Notes: generated by a model not told the origin, from the sequence alone. A DNA stretch of 64,000 nt from Hominilimicola fabiformis (GCF_020687385.1 NZ_JAJEQM010000008.1:62001-126000); one strand, 5' to 3'; counted from the first letter of the stretch, positions 54,578-62,668 are shown. Numbers and translations are program-made.

Positions 54578-55162
54578 TTATTTGCAACGTTTAAAAACAC
54601 TCATTATTTTTCCAACCGTAAAAACGATTGAATTACCGTTATTCATAGAGATTCCCTTAGACATAGCTTTACCGCCGATAGTAAGAGAACTGACAATACC
54701 TGTAAGTATAAGGCTCGGCAATATACCGCTCAGGTTAAATTTTGCGACAAGTTCCGAAACAATAAGAGTTGTCGTTGCACCGGAAATAATTCCGGCAATA
54801 TCGCCGATTACGTCACAGCATAAGTTTGCAAGCTGAGGTGCGTGACGTATTACGGAAATACTTTCTCTTGCACCTTTGACTTTGCGTGCCGCAAGGGAAT
54901 GAAAAGGCTTTTCTTCAGCAGACTGAACAGCCGTACCAATCATATCGAATAAAATATTTATTGCAATGATAGCGAATAAAACTATAAATGCAAAAAATAA
55001 ATTAAGCGATTGCATCGCAACCGATGTTATAAGACTGAATACCAATGACAGCACGAACGAAAGGAAGATTACGAAAATCGTCCATTTGTGTGAAGTCGAA
55101 ACATTTGAATCAGGTTTTGGTACTTTAAATTTTTTTCGCCTGTGAGAGTCAGATTTATCCAA
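54578..55162 (-). CDS. oapA: OLE-associated membrane protein OapA
   Basis: A 194-residue protein with a basic N-terminus (SHRRKKFKVPKP), about four hydrophobic segments and the CNNM/DUF21-like stretch FDMIGTAVQSAEEKPFHSLA followed by ARKVKGA and LCCDVIGDIAGIISG. This matches OapA, the transmembrane partner of OLE RNA that recruits it to the membrane in Bacillus halodurans. Position between an OLE-like RNA and dxs-tlyA agrees. Start is TTG 55162 after AAGGAG. OapA-OLE mutants of B. halodurans are sensitive to cold, short-chain alcohols and altered Mg2+. Confidence 0.82.
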   Translation of the reverse strand: MDKSDSHRRKKFKVPKPDSNVSTSHKWTIFVIFLSFVLSLVFSLITSVAMQSLNLFFAFIVLFAIIAINILFDMIGTAVQSAEEKPFHSLAARKVKGARESISVIRHAPQLANLCCDVIGDIAGIISGATTTLIVSELVAKFNLSGILPSLILTGIVSSLTIGGKAMSKGISMNNGNSIVFTVGKIMSVFKRCK

Positions 55163-55219
55163 GTTTGTAAATCTCCTTTTCTATAATAATAAATCGGCAA
55201 AATGCCGACTAAGATTACA

Positions 55220-55430
55220 GACAAAACCGTTATGGTTTTGTCTACTTTATTTATGGGTGTTTGAGGTGCAACCTCATTGAAAATCATTTCTGGCGACCTG
55301 CGCGGCAGAAATGGCATAAAATCTAAAGTTTCGACTTTGGAGGAACTTTATGATTTTTTCTCTAAAAATACTCAAAAATCACATCGTAAGATGTAATTTT
55401 TGGAGCTGGCGACATCTTGTCGACAGGCTC
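55220..55430. repeat. Mosaic palindromic repeat, copy B, between OLE RNA and oapA
   Basis: A 211-bp non-coding series of hairpin modules matching copy A (26929-27198) in order, sequence and orientation, but lacking the ~60-bp insert. Modules: GACAAAACCG/CGGTTTTGTC; CATTTCTG/CAGAAATG; AAATCTAAAGTT/AACTTTATGATTT; AAAAATCACATC/GATGTAATTTTT; and CTGGCGACA/TGTCGACAG. It could terminate or process transcripts leaving OLE. Confidence 0.8.
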
Positions 55431-55435
55431 AATTA

Positions 55436-56066
55436 ATTTTAAATAGGGTAATGAACAGAGTAAAGTTTGCGGCATAGGTCCGGTTGGCTTTCCCATAAAT
55501 CTGCTTAATCGTCGCCGAAAAAGCGGTTTCCCATTAAAGACTTATACTATTTTGTAGTTACCGGATTGCCACTGAGTCCGCACTGCAATCCCCTGTTCAT
55601 TCAATTACGACAGCCTAGAAGTTTTCCCAAACAGCCTGAGCTTTCCGTATCCTCTTTTGCAAATATGGTTTCAAGACGCATTGCCTTTTTGCCACTGGCC
55701 GAGCGGCGAAAAAGTTTTGGGCGTCTATCCGCCATATCCACTCAAGGCTGGCTACGCTGCCCACAGCATTCATACCACGTCCCTTGTGAGGACGTGAATT
55801 ACTAACCGCAAAACAGGTTTTCCCCTATGCCGTAACGACTTGCTCCCTTAGGAGGTATGGGCCGCCACAGTCATAGGCCTCCACGGAAAAGGGGGTAAGG
55901 TTACCATGCCGTTGGAAACCGCCCCTAAACCTTAACTCCCAGCATCAGCCCCGAACTGGGCGTTCAAAGCAAAACACCAGAAACTTCATCGATGTGCCAT
56001 TTGGCGGATTTTTAGGCCCGCTTTCCGAAGAGCCGTACTGACTAGGATACTGCACCACTATTAATT
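55436..56066 (-). ncRNA. ole: OLE RNA (Ornate Large Extremophilic RNA)
   Basis: About 630 nt transcribed from a strong minus-strand promoter (56074-56102). The segment is GC-rich against AT-rich flanks, lacks a credible ORF on either strand, and is full of helices such as CACGTCC/GGACGTG (55776-55796) and GCCGAGCGGC (55718-55727). Length, absence of coding potential and position directly upstream of oapA-dxs-tlyA match OLE RNA, a membrane-associated ribonucleoprotein RNA of anaerobic and extremophilic Firmicutes. The identity rests on context and size, not on a covariance-model search; exact ends are estimates. Confidence 0.82.
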
Positions 56067-56073
56067 GTAATTA

Positions 56074-56102
56074 AATATAACATATTTTTTGTGAAAAGTC
56101 AA
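56074..56102 (-). promoter_or_regulatory. Promoter of OLE RNA
   Basis: Minus strand TTGACT (56102-56097), a 17-bp spacer and TATATT (56079-56074). Predicted transcription start about 56066. Confidence 0.8.
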
Positions 56103-56189
56103 CAAACCAAAAAAAAATTTACAATTTATATATATTTATAAAATGCAAATAAATATGAAAAAAGTAGTTGTTTACTAAAATGTTTGCGC

Positions 56190-56218
56190 TTGACAATTAT
56201 CATATAATTGTTTATAAT
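56190..56218 (+). promoter_or_regulatory. Strong plus-strand promoter divergent from the OLE promoter
   Basis: TTGACA (56190-56195), a 17-bp spacer and TATAAT (56213-56218), a perfect consensus. Predicted start about 56225, at the left end of a 20-bp inverted repeat and some 325 nt ahead of the next ORF. Confidence 0.8.
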
Positions 56219-56222
56219 TAAT

Positions 56223-56402
56223 ATACCACATTTTTACTTTGAACAATTTAATATTATTAATGAAAAGGATATTTTTATGAATATTCTTCTTTTGTTATTC
56301 CCAATATAAAGGTTGTAGTTTTGTTAAAAACGCAAGCTTTAATTTGTATTAATAGAATACCTTTGTTATGGGAATATTTTAATTCAAAGTAAATGTGTGG
56401 TA
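56223..56402 (+). ncRNA. Structured leader or small RNA with 20-bp closing inverted repeat
   Basis: TACCACATTTTTACTTTGAA (56223-56242) pairs with TTCAAAGTAAATGTGTGGTA (56383-56402) at 19 of 20 positions. Nested inside are GGATATT/AATATTC and ATTCCCAATATAAAGGT/ACCTTTGTTATGGGAAT, suggesting a branched fold. The promoter start coincides with the left end and a terminator follows. Alternatives are a regulatory leader for the next gene, a stand-alone sRNA, or a MITE with terminal inverted repeats. No known family assigned. Confidence 0.5.
56277..56309 (+). CDS. Possible 10-residue leader peptide
   Basis: AAAAGGA (56263-56269), 7 nt, then ATG and an ORF encoding MNILLLLFPI before TAA. It lies within the structured leader, upstream of an intrinsic terminator, so it could be an attenuator peptide; a chance ORF is also possible. 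Confidence 0.3.
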   Translation: MNILLLLFPI

Positions 56403-56426
56403 ACATTAAATCTAAGCTGCGTTTTA

Positions 56427-56469
56427 ATGCGTGGTATTAGATTTATGATACCGCGCATTTTTTTGTGTG
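56427..56469 (+). terminator. Intrinsic terminator closing the structured leader
   Basis: ATGCGTGGTAT / ATACCGCGCAT stem (one G-U pair) followed by TTTTTTTGTG. The loop includes TTAGATTTA, which can pair instead with TAAATCTAA at 56408-56416, a possible antiterminator arrangement. Confidence 0.78.
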
Positions 56470-56550
56470 AGAAAATTTAAAAGGGGGAAAAGTGTAACTG
56501 AAATTATTATTACAGTATCACAAATACAAAAGATTGAAAGGATGAAACTT

Positions 56551-57867
56551 ATGAAGAAGAAAATGAAAAAAATTGTTAGTATTTTATGTATGATGTCATT
56601 ATTGTTTTCTATGTTGACGGTTAAAGTTAATGCGAGCAATGATGATATTAAAGTGTTGGTTGACGGCACAGAATTGACATTCGATGTGCCTCCGCAAATT
56701 ATTGACGATTACACAATGGTTCCTATGAGAGGTATATTTGAAGCTTTGGGATATGATGTTGAATGGGATGAAGAAAATAAACAAATTGTTGCAAATCGTA
56801 ATTCTCAATTCATAATAATGACATTGAATGAAAAAGCGTATTTAAATATTACAGGTGGCGTAAAAGATATGTCTAAAATAGATATTTTAAATAATTATGG
56901 CAAAATATTAGATGTCAAACCTCAACTTGTAAATGGACGTACATTGGTGCCGTTAAGAGCAATAGCGGAAGATTCAGGATGTGTTGTTAAATGGAATAAT
57001 AATACAAGAACTATAACTATTGATAGCGGTTTCATACCGTTTGATAAAAAATATTCTAAAATACCTATATATGCCGGTGACGATAATAGCAATGGATATA
57101 TTGTTCATAATTATATATTTAAAGCTTCGGATTGTACACAAAAGGAGATTGATGAGTATAAAACTTATTTAAATATAATAGGATTTAAATATTATAAAAC
57201 CATAGACGATGACGAAGAAAAATCAGATGTTTATATAAATAATGATAATGTGATGGTTCTTATTGGGTACAGCAATAAAAATAATGAGGATTATAAAAAA
57301 ATGTACGGTGAACAGGTAGTATTTTTTGATATTCATGTTCCGCAAAACATTCAATTTAATATTAGTACACAAGATACTCAGTCAGATGAACAAACCACGG
57401 AAAATGAAATTATAAGTTTTGATGATATTTCAGCAAATATTAATCAAATTAAAAGTTATATAGACAGCGGTATGTATTTAGAAGCAATACAAGAATGTGA
57501 AAAGACTGAAAAAGAACATAAAATATCACAAGAAGATATTGATTTGATTGGCGAATTGAAAAATGATGCTCAATGGAGATACAATGAATATATAAAACAA
57601 GAAAAGGAAAATAATAAGAATAAGGAAGTGACAGACAGTCAAAAGCGAGAAATGTTTGATACAATAAAATCATATGTATCAAGTTCTTTAAGATCACCAT
57701 CGACAGCTATTTGGCCTGATTATACAAAAACATCATATTTTTATCTTGAAAATGGTCACATTGTAGCTGTTGGACATCTTGAAGCAATGAATGGCTTTGG
57801 TGGGTATGGTAAGGTTCCATATTACTTTGAGTTTAATGAAGATTTGACGGTAAATTGGTGGAACTAA
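56551..57867 (+). CDS. Secreted copper-amine-oxidase-N-domain protein with orphan C-terminus
   Basis: A 438-residue protein: signal peptide (KKKMKKIVSILCMMSLLFSM..., about 1-30), a copper amine oxidase N-terminal-like domain (PF07833; about 33-155: IKVLVDGTELTFDVPPQIID, YTMVPMRGIFEALGYDV, GRTLVPLRAIAEDSG), a middle domain, a charged helical linker and a C-terminal domain ending FEFNEDLTVNWWN. PF07833 in Firmicutes marks extracellular stalk-like modules and does not imply oxidase activity. The gene is AT-richer than its neighbours. ATG 56551 follows AAAGGATG. Expression must pass the terminator at 56427-56469. Confidence 0.82.
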   Translation: MKKKMKKIVSILCMMSLLFSMLTVKVNASNDDIKVLVDGTELTFDVPPQIIDDYTMVPMRGIFEALGYDVEWDEENKQIVANRNSQFIIMTLNEKAYLNITGGVKDMSKIDILNNYGKILDVKPQLVNGRTLVPLRAIAEDSGCVVKWNNNTRTITIDSGFIPFDKKYSKIPIYAGDDNSNGYIVHNYIFKASDCTQKEIDEYKTYLNIIGFKYYKTIDDDEEKSDVYINNDNVMVLIGYSNKNNEDYKKMYGEQVVFFDIHVPQNIQFNISTQDTQSDEQTTENEIISFDDISANINQIKSYIDSGMYLEAIQECEKTEKEHKISQEDIDLIGELKNDAQWRYNEYIKQEKENNKNKEVTDSQKREMFDTIKSYVSSSLRSPSTAIWPDYTKTSYFYLENGHIVAVGHLEAMNGFGGYGKVPYYFEFNEDLTVNWWN

Positions 57868-57952
57868 ATAAAGTATGACCTAAAAATGACTTTACAAACT
57901 ACCCATAAGGCGATATAATAGAAATAACTATATGCTTTATAGGAGGATGGCA

Positions 57953-58768
57953 ATGAACGATATATTAAAGGACGTGTCTATGGCGCACAGGATTGTTGTC
58001 AAAGTCGGAACGTCTACGCTTACATATGAACACGGAACAATGAATTTAAAACTTATAGACAGACTGTCTATGGTGCTTTCCGATTTAAGAAATCAAGGCA
58101 AGGAGATAATTCTTGTTTCATCGGGTGCGCAGGGAATTGCACTCGGTAAACTCGGTTTGGCTGAAAAGCCGAAAGATACAAAGGGCAAACAAGCCATTGC
58201 GGCAGTCGGACAGTGCGAACTGATGTATCTTTACGACAAAATGTTTTCGGGTTACAACAACACCGTTGCACAGGTGCTTTTAACGCGTGAGGATATTGCA
58301 ATTCCGCGCAGAAAGAGAAATATTCAAAATACTGTTACAACGCTTATTGAAATGGGGATAATTCCTGTTGTAAACGAAAATGATACGGTAAGTTATGACG
58401 AAATCGAAATCGGCGACAATGATAATTTATCGGCAGTCGTTGCCGACCTTGTTGACGCGGATTTACTTGTACTTTTCTCCGATATTGACGGTTTGTACGA
58501 CGATGACCCACACAAGAATAAAAACGCAAAATTACTTCCTACAGTATACGATATTGACGAAGTCAGAGATGTTGCAGGCGGTGCGGGAACAAGCAGAGGT
58601 ACGGGCGGTATGGTGACAAAGCTTGAGGCTGCCGAAAGAGCGACAAATGCCGGTATTCATATGATAATCGCAAACGGAAACAATGTTGATTCACTTTACG
58701 ATATACTTGACGGAAAGCCTGTCGGAACATTGTTTGTGTCGAAGAATTTCGATAAGGAGGAAGAATAA
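57953..58768 (+). CDS. proB: Glutamate 5-kinase
   Basis: A 271-residue amino-acid kinase with RIVVKVGTSTLTYEHG, VSSGAQGIALGKLGL and NENDTVSYDEIEIGDND. It lacks the C-terminal PUA domain of the E. coli enzyme; the short form is usual in Clostridia. It phosphorylates glutamate, first step of proline synthesis. Start chosen at ATG 57953, 6 nt after AGGAGG. Its stop overlaps the proA start. Confidence 0.95.
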   Translation: MNDILKDVSMAHRIVVKVGTSTLTYEHGTMNLKLIDRLSMVLSDLRNQGKEIILVSSGAQGIALGKLGLAEKPKDTKGKQAIAAVGQCELMYLYDKMFSGYNNTVAQVLLTREDIAIPRRKRNIQNTVTTLIEMGIIPVVNENDTVSYDEIEIGDNDNLSAVVADLVDADLLVLFSDIDGLYDDDPHKNKNAKLLPTVYDIDEVRDVAGGAGTSRGTGGMVTKLEAAERATNAGIHMIIANGNNVDSLYDILDGKPVGTLFVSKNFDKEEE

Positions 58769-60015
58769 TGAGCGAGCTTTTGGAAAAATGCACTCTTGCA
58801 AAAGATGCAGGATATAAAATGGTTTCAGTAAGTACGGTTACAAAGGACAATGCACTTGAGGCTATTGCAAATGCACTTGTAGAACGTGCCGATGAAATTA
58901 TTGCGGCAAACAACATTGACATAGAAAACGCAAAGAAAAACGGAACACGTCAAGCTATGATTGACAGACTTACTCTTACAAAAGAACGCATTGACGGAAT
59001 TGCGGAGGGAGTAAGACAGGTCAAAGCACTTGCCGACCCAATCGGTGAAGTAATAAAAATGTGGAAAAGACCAAACGGATTGACTATCGGTCAAAAACGT
59101 GTGCCTATGGGCGTTATTGCAATAATTTACGAGGCAAGACCGAATGTAACGGTTGACGCGGCGGTACTTTGCCTTAAAACTTCAAACGCCTGCATTTTAA
59201 GAGGCGGAAGTGAAGCAATTAATTCAAACAAAGCCGTTATGAAAATTATGCAGGATGCGGCATACGGTGTCGGAATACCTGAGGGGACACTAAATATAAT
59301 AGAAGATACTTCGCGTGAAACAGCAACTCAGCTTATGAGAATGAACGGATATGTGGATTTGTTAATCCCACGCGGCGGTAAGGGACTTATTCGTTCGGTT
59401 GTTGAAAATGCGACTGTTCCCGTTGTTGAAACGGCGGCAGGCAACTGTCACGTTTATGTTGACGCGGACGCGGATATTGATATGGCAGTTAAAATTGTGC
59501 TTAATGCGAAAGTACAACGTCCGTCTGTGTGCAATGCCGCCGAAACTTTGCTTATAGACAAAAAAATAGCGGATAAATTTATTCCTGTTATGTTCAAGGC
59601 ACTGAAAGAAAAGAATGTTGAAATCAGAGCCGACCAAAATTCAAAAGCAATATTTGCAGATGTAAATGACGTGACAGACGAGGATTATTATACTGAATAT
59701 AATGATTATATTATGGCGGTAAAAGTCGTTGACGGAATTGATGAGGCGATTGAGCATATTAATAAGTACAACACAAAACATTCTGAGGCGATTGTTACAA
59801 ATAATTACGAACATTCGCAAAAGTTCTTGAATGAGGTTGATGCGGCGGCGGTTTATGTTAATGCGTCAACAAGATTTACGGACGGTTTTGAGTTCGGATT
59901 TGGTGCTGAAATAGGCATAAGTACACAAAAAATGCACGCAAGAGGTCCAATGGGACTTGAGGCATTGACTTCTATTAAATATATAATTTACGGGGACGGT
60001 CAGATAAGAGAATGA
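58768..60015 (+). CDS. proA: Gamma-glutamyl phosphate reductase
   Basis: A 415-residue aldehyde-dehydrogenase-fold enzyme. It has KRVPMGVIAIIYEARPNVTVDAA, LRGGSEAINSN and the catalytic Cys in VQRPSVCNAAETLL. It reduces glutamyl-5-phosphate to the semialdehyde. It overlaps proB by one base and the next gene by 4 bp. proC is not in the window. Confidence 0.96.
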   Translation: MSELLEKCTLAKDAGYKMVSVSTVTKDNALEAIANALVERADEIIAANNIDIENAKKNGTRQAMIDRLTLTKERIDGIAEGVRQVKALADPIGEVIKMWKRPNGLTIGQKRVPMGVIAIIYEARPNVTVDAAVLCLKTSNACILRGGSEAINSNKAVMKIMQDAAYGVGIPEGTLNIIEDTSRETATQLMRMNGYVDLLIPRGGKGLIRSVVENATVPVVETAAGNCHVYVDADADIDMAVKIVLNAKVQRPSVCNAAETLLIDKKIADKFIPVMFKALKEKNVEIRADQNSKAIFADVNDVTDEDYYTEYNDYIMAVKVVDGIDEAIEHINKYNTKHSEAIVTNNYEHSQKFLNEVDAAAVYVNASTRFTDGFEFGFGAEIGISTQKMHARGPMGLEALTSIKYIIYGDGQIRE

Positions 60016-60632
60016 TAGAGTGGATATTTTTCGATGTCGGTTCAACGCTTGTTGACGAAAGCAAGGCATGGGAAAAACGCGTCAGCGATACGGTAAAAGG
60101 GAGCAACATAAGCGTAAGCGAGTTTTATAAATTAATGGACGACTGTGCTTTGAAAAATTTAATTCCGTATGATGACGCTGTTATTATATCGGGATTGAAT
60201 AGGGCAGAATGGCACAGTGAACTTGAAATGCCTTATGAATATTCTGAAAATGTTTTGTCACAACTGTATGGTAAGTACAAAATCGGAGTTATAGCCAATC
60301 AGCCGTTGGGGACACAAAAACGCCTTGAAAAGTACGGCTTGGCAAAGTATATCAGCCTTGTCATATCCTCTGCGGAGGAGGGTGTATCAAAACCCGATAT
60401 AAGACTTTTTCAAAAAGCACTTGAGAAAGCCGACTGTAAAGGTGAAAATGCTGTGATGGTCGGTGACAGGGTGGATAATGACGTTGCACCGGCTAAAAAG
60501 TTGGGTATGAAAACCGTATGCGTAAAACAGGGTATTCACAAGTTAAACACACCTAAAAATGAATTTGAAGTGCCGGATTATACTGTGGATACAATAGAAG
60601 AATTATTAAACATATTAAAAGAGGGACACTAA
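60012..60632 (+). CDS. HAD-family hydrolase with altered motif I
   Basis: A 206-residue HAD protein: motif I FFDVGSTLVD (nucleophile Asp8 kept, but the second Asp replaced by Gly10), motif II-like VIANQ, motif III Lys in GVSKPDIRLF and motif IV VGDRVDNDVAPAKKLG. The DxG variant lacks the usual acid/base Asp, so phosphatase activity may be altered. It overlaps proA by 4 bp (ATGA junction), suggesting coupling to proline synthesis. A strong bidirectional terminator follows. Confidence 0.84.
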   Translation: MIEWIFFDVGSTLVDESKAWEKRVSDTVKGSNISVSEFYKLMDDCALKNLIPYDDAVIISGLNRAEWHSELEMPYEYSENVLSQLYGKYKIGVIANQPLGTQKRLEKYGLAKYISLVISSAEEGVSKPDIRLFQKALEKADCKGENAVMVGDRVDNDVAPAKKLGMKTVCVKQGIHKLNTPKNEFEVPDYTVDTIEELLNILKEGH

Positions 60633-60657
60633 ACTGAAATTTAGTGTCCCTCTTTGA
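60617..60657. terminator. Bidirectional terminator between the HAD gene and htpG
   Basis: AAGAGGGACACTAAA / TTTAGTGTCCCTCTTT hairpin, 15-bp stem, A and T tracts on both sides. Confidence 0.88.
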
Positions 60658-60679
60658 CGATGGAAGAAAAAACTGTTAA

Positions 60680-62566
60680 TTAAAACAGCTTTTCAAGCAA
60701 TTTATTGGAGCGTTCGATAAACTTTGTCATTTGTTCTGCCGGCAAAGGACTGTGGCTTATTTTCGCTAAGTCGTAAACATGTTCAATAACAAGATTTGCG
60801 TCCTCGTCATTTAATGTATCTATTTTCTTGATAAGTGAGTTGTTTGAATTTAGTACAAGTGTAAATTCATCGTGGAACATATCAGCCATACCTGCCATTT
60901 GCTGACCGTAAGCCTTATACATCTCCTGCATACGTCTTGACTGTTCACCAAGCAAAATTACGGCAGGGATTGAATCGTCTTTAAGTGACTGCACTTCGAT
61001 TTTCAATGTATCGTCCTTGATTTCATTCTTGAACTTTTCGATCAACTTTTCTTCTTGTTCTTTAGTTGAATCGTCTTTTTCTGTGTTGTCCGAAATGTCA
61101 TTTATGGCGGAATCAATACGTTTGAATTTAACACCCGTCTGTTTCATTTCAACAAGTGAAATAAAATGTGTATCCATCATTGACGGAAGTACAACGGCAT
61201 TAAGTCCTTGATTTTTGAACATATTGATGTACTGTGATTGAGTTTGCGGATCGGAAACGTAATAAACGTCTTTTTCTTCCTTACCGTCAAGGTACTCGTC
61301 CAATGTCAAATATTTACCGTCAATATCCTTATAAATAATTACGTCCTTAACTTTTTCATAGAACTTTTCATCTCTTAAGCAACCGTATTTAATGAAGATA
61401 TTGATGTAATCCCAATACTTTTCATAGTTTTCACGTTCGTTATTATAAATACTTGCAAGCTTGTCCGCAACTTTCTTTGTAATATGTGAAGAAATTTTCT
61501 TAACATAACCGTCATTCTGCAAGAAACTTCTTGATACGTTAAGCGGTAAGTCAGGACAGTCGATAACACCCTTCAAAAGCATTAGAAATTCGGGAATAAC
61601 TTCTTTTACGTTGTCGGCAACAAATACTTGATTGTTGTATAACTTTATCTGTCCCTCTTGACCTGCAAATTCATGATTGATTTTAGGAAAGTACAAAATA
61701 CCTTTTAAGTTGAACGGATAGTCTACATTAAGGTGAATCCAGAAAAGCGGTTCGTTGAAGTCCATAAATACGTTTCTGTAAAATTCCTTGTATTCTTCGT
61801 CTGTACACTCCGACGGCTTTTTCATCCAAAGCGGTGTTGTGTTGTTGATAGGCTTTGGCTCTGACGGTGTATCGTCCTCGTGCTCGTGTTCATGTTCATG
61901 ATCATGACCGCAGTCACAGTGATCTTCGTGTTTGTCCTCAGGAACTTCAACATATATTTCAATAGGTAGGAATGCACAATACTTATGAAGAATTTGACGG
62001 ATTGTGCTTTCTTCAAGAAATTCTTCCGAATCTTCGGCGATGTTAAGAGTTATTGTAGTACCTCTTTCTGTTCTGTCACCGTCTGTTAAGTCAAATTCCA
62101 TACTTCCGTCACAAGTCCATTTTGCGGCTTTTGCACCGTCTTGATATGAAAGCGAATCAATTTCAACACTGTAGGCAACCATAAACGCACTGTAAAAACC
62201 AAGTCCGAAATGACCGATAATTTGAGAACCTTTGTCGTCCTCTTCCTTGTACTTTGAAAGGAAGTCGCTTGCACCCGAAAATGCGATTTGATTGATGTAC
62301 TTGTCAATTTCTTCGGCAGTCATACCGATACCGTTATCACTGATGACAAGCTTTTTAGCGTCCTTAAATATTGATACGGTAACTTTGAATTTTTCGCTTT
62401 CGTCAATTTGAGCTTCACCGATACTTGCAAGTTTCTTTAATTTTGTGACCGCGTCACAACCGTTTGAAACAAGTTCTCTAAGGAAAATATCCTTATCGGA
62501 ATAAAGCCATTTTTTTATAATAGGGAAAAGATTTTCACTGTCAACTGAAATATTACCTTTTGCCAT
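60680..62566 (-). CDS. htpG: Molecular chaperone HtpG (Hsp90) with His-rich linker
   Basis: A 628-residue Hsp90: N-terminal ATPase domain (1-210) with LRELVSNGCDAVTK, ISDNGIGMT and GHFGLGFYS, the middle domain (LNVDYPFNLKGILYFPK) and the C-terminal dimerisation domain. Between the first two (about residues 210-235) is an insert rich in His, Asp and Glu plus two Cys (CDCGHDHEHEHEHEDD). It resembles a metal-binding tail placed where eukaryotic Hsp90 has its charged linker. Start set at ATG 62566 behind AAGGAG. Promoter 62606-62634 with a CIRCE element just upstream. Confidence 0.95.
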   Translation of the reverse strand: MAKGNISVDSENLFPIIKKWLYSDKDIFLRELVSNGCDAVTKLKKLASIGEAQIDESEKFKVTVSIFKDAKKLVISDNGIGMTAEEIDKYINQIAFSGASDFLSKYKEEDDKGSQIIGHFGLGFYSAFMVAYSVEIDSLSYQDGAKAAKWTCDGSMEFDLTDGDRTERGTTITLNIAEDSEEFLEESTIRQILHKYCAFLPIEIYVEVPEDKHEDHCDCGHDHEHEHEHEDDTPSEPKPINNTTPLWMKKPSECTDEEYKEFYRNVFMDFNEPLFWIHLNVDYPFNLKGILYFPKINHEFAGQEGQIKLYNNQVFVADNVKEVIPEFLMLLKGVIDCPDLPLNVSRSFLQNDGYVKKISSHITKKVADKLASIYNNERENYEKYWDYINIFIKYGCLRDEKFYEKVKDVIIYKDIDGKYLTLDEYLDGKEEKDVYYVSDPQTQSQYINMFKNQGLNAVVLPSMMDTHFISLVEMKQTGVKFKRIDSAINDISDNTEKDDSTKEQEEKLIEKFKNEIKDDTLKIEVQSLKDDSIPAVILLGEQSRRMQEMYKAYGQQMAGMADMFHDEFTLVLNSNNSLIKKIDTLNDEDANLVIEHVYDLAKISHSPLPAEQMTKFIERSNKLLEKLF

Positions 62567-62605
62567 ATAAATCACTCCTTGAAGTTTAATTAATTTACAT
62601 AATAT

Positions 62606-62634
62606 ATATTAATACTCAAAGTAAGATTTGTCAA
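62606..62634 (-). promoter_or_regulatory. Promoter of htpG
   Basis: Minus strand TTGACA (62634-62629), a 17-bp spacer and TAATAT (62611-62606). Confidence 0.78.
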
Positions 62635-62641
62635 TACAAAA

Positions 62642-62668
62642 TTAGCACTCAACAGATGTGAGTGCTAA
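62642..62668. promoter_or_regulatory. CIRCE operator (HrcA binding site)
   Basis: TTAGCACTC, 9 nt, GAGTGCTAA: a perfect CIRCE element. It lies 7 bp upstream of the htpG -35 box, so HrcA repression of htpG is expected; hrcA is not in the window. Confidence 0.93.

Noticed and set aside
55566-55805. 79-codon plus-strand ORF within the OLE region
   Set aside because: It has no ribosome binding site or recognisable family, is composed of GC-rich structured sequence, and runs antisense to the OLE RNA promoter.
55436-56066. RNase P RNA, tmRNA or group II intron as alternatives for the OLE region
   Set aside because: The GAGGAAAGTCC core of RNase P, a tRNA-Ala-like end of tmRNA and a reverse transcriptase or full domain V were all sought and not found. 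A GAGCCGTAC string near 56026 resembles part of a group II domain V but lacks its partner strand.
56223-56402. 6S RNA identity for the structured leader
   Set aside because: Size and paired ends would suit, but the large asymmetric 5' bulge and the branched fold do not match the open-promoter mimic shape of 6S RNA.
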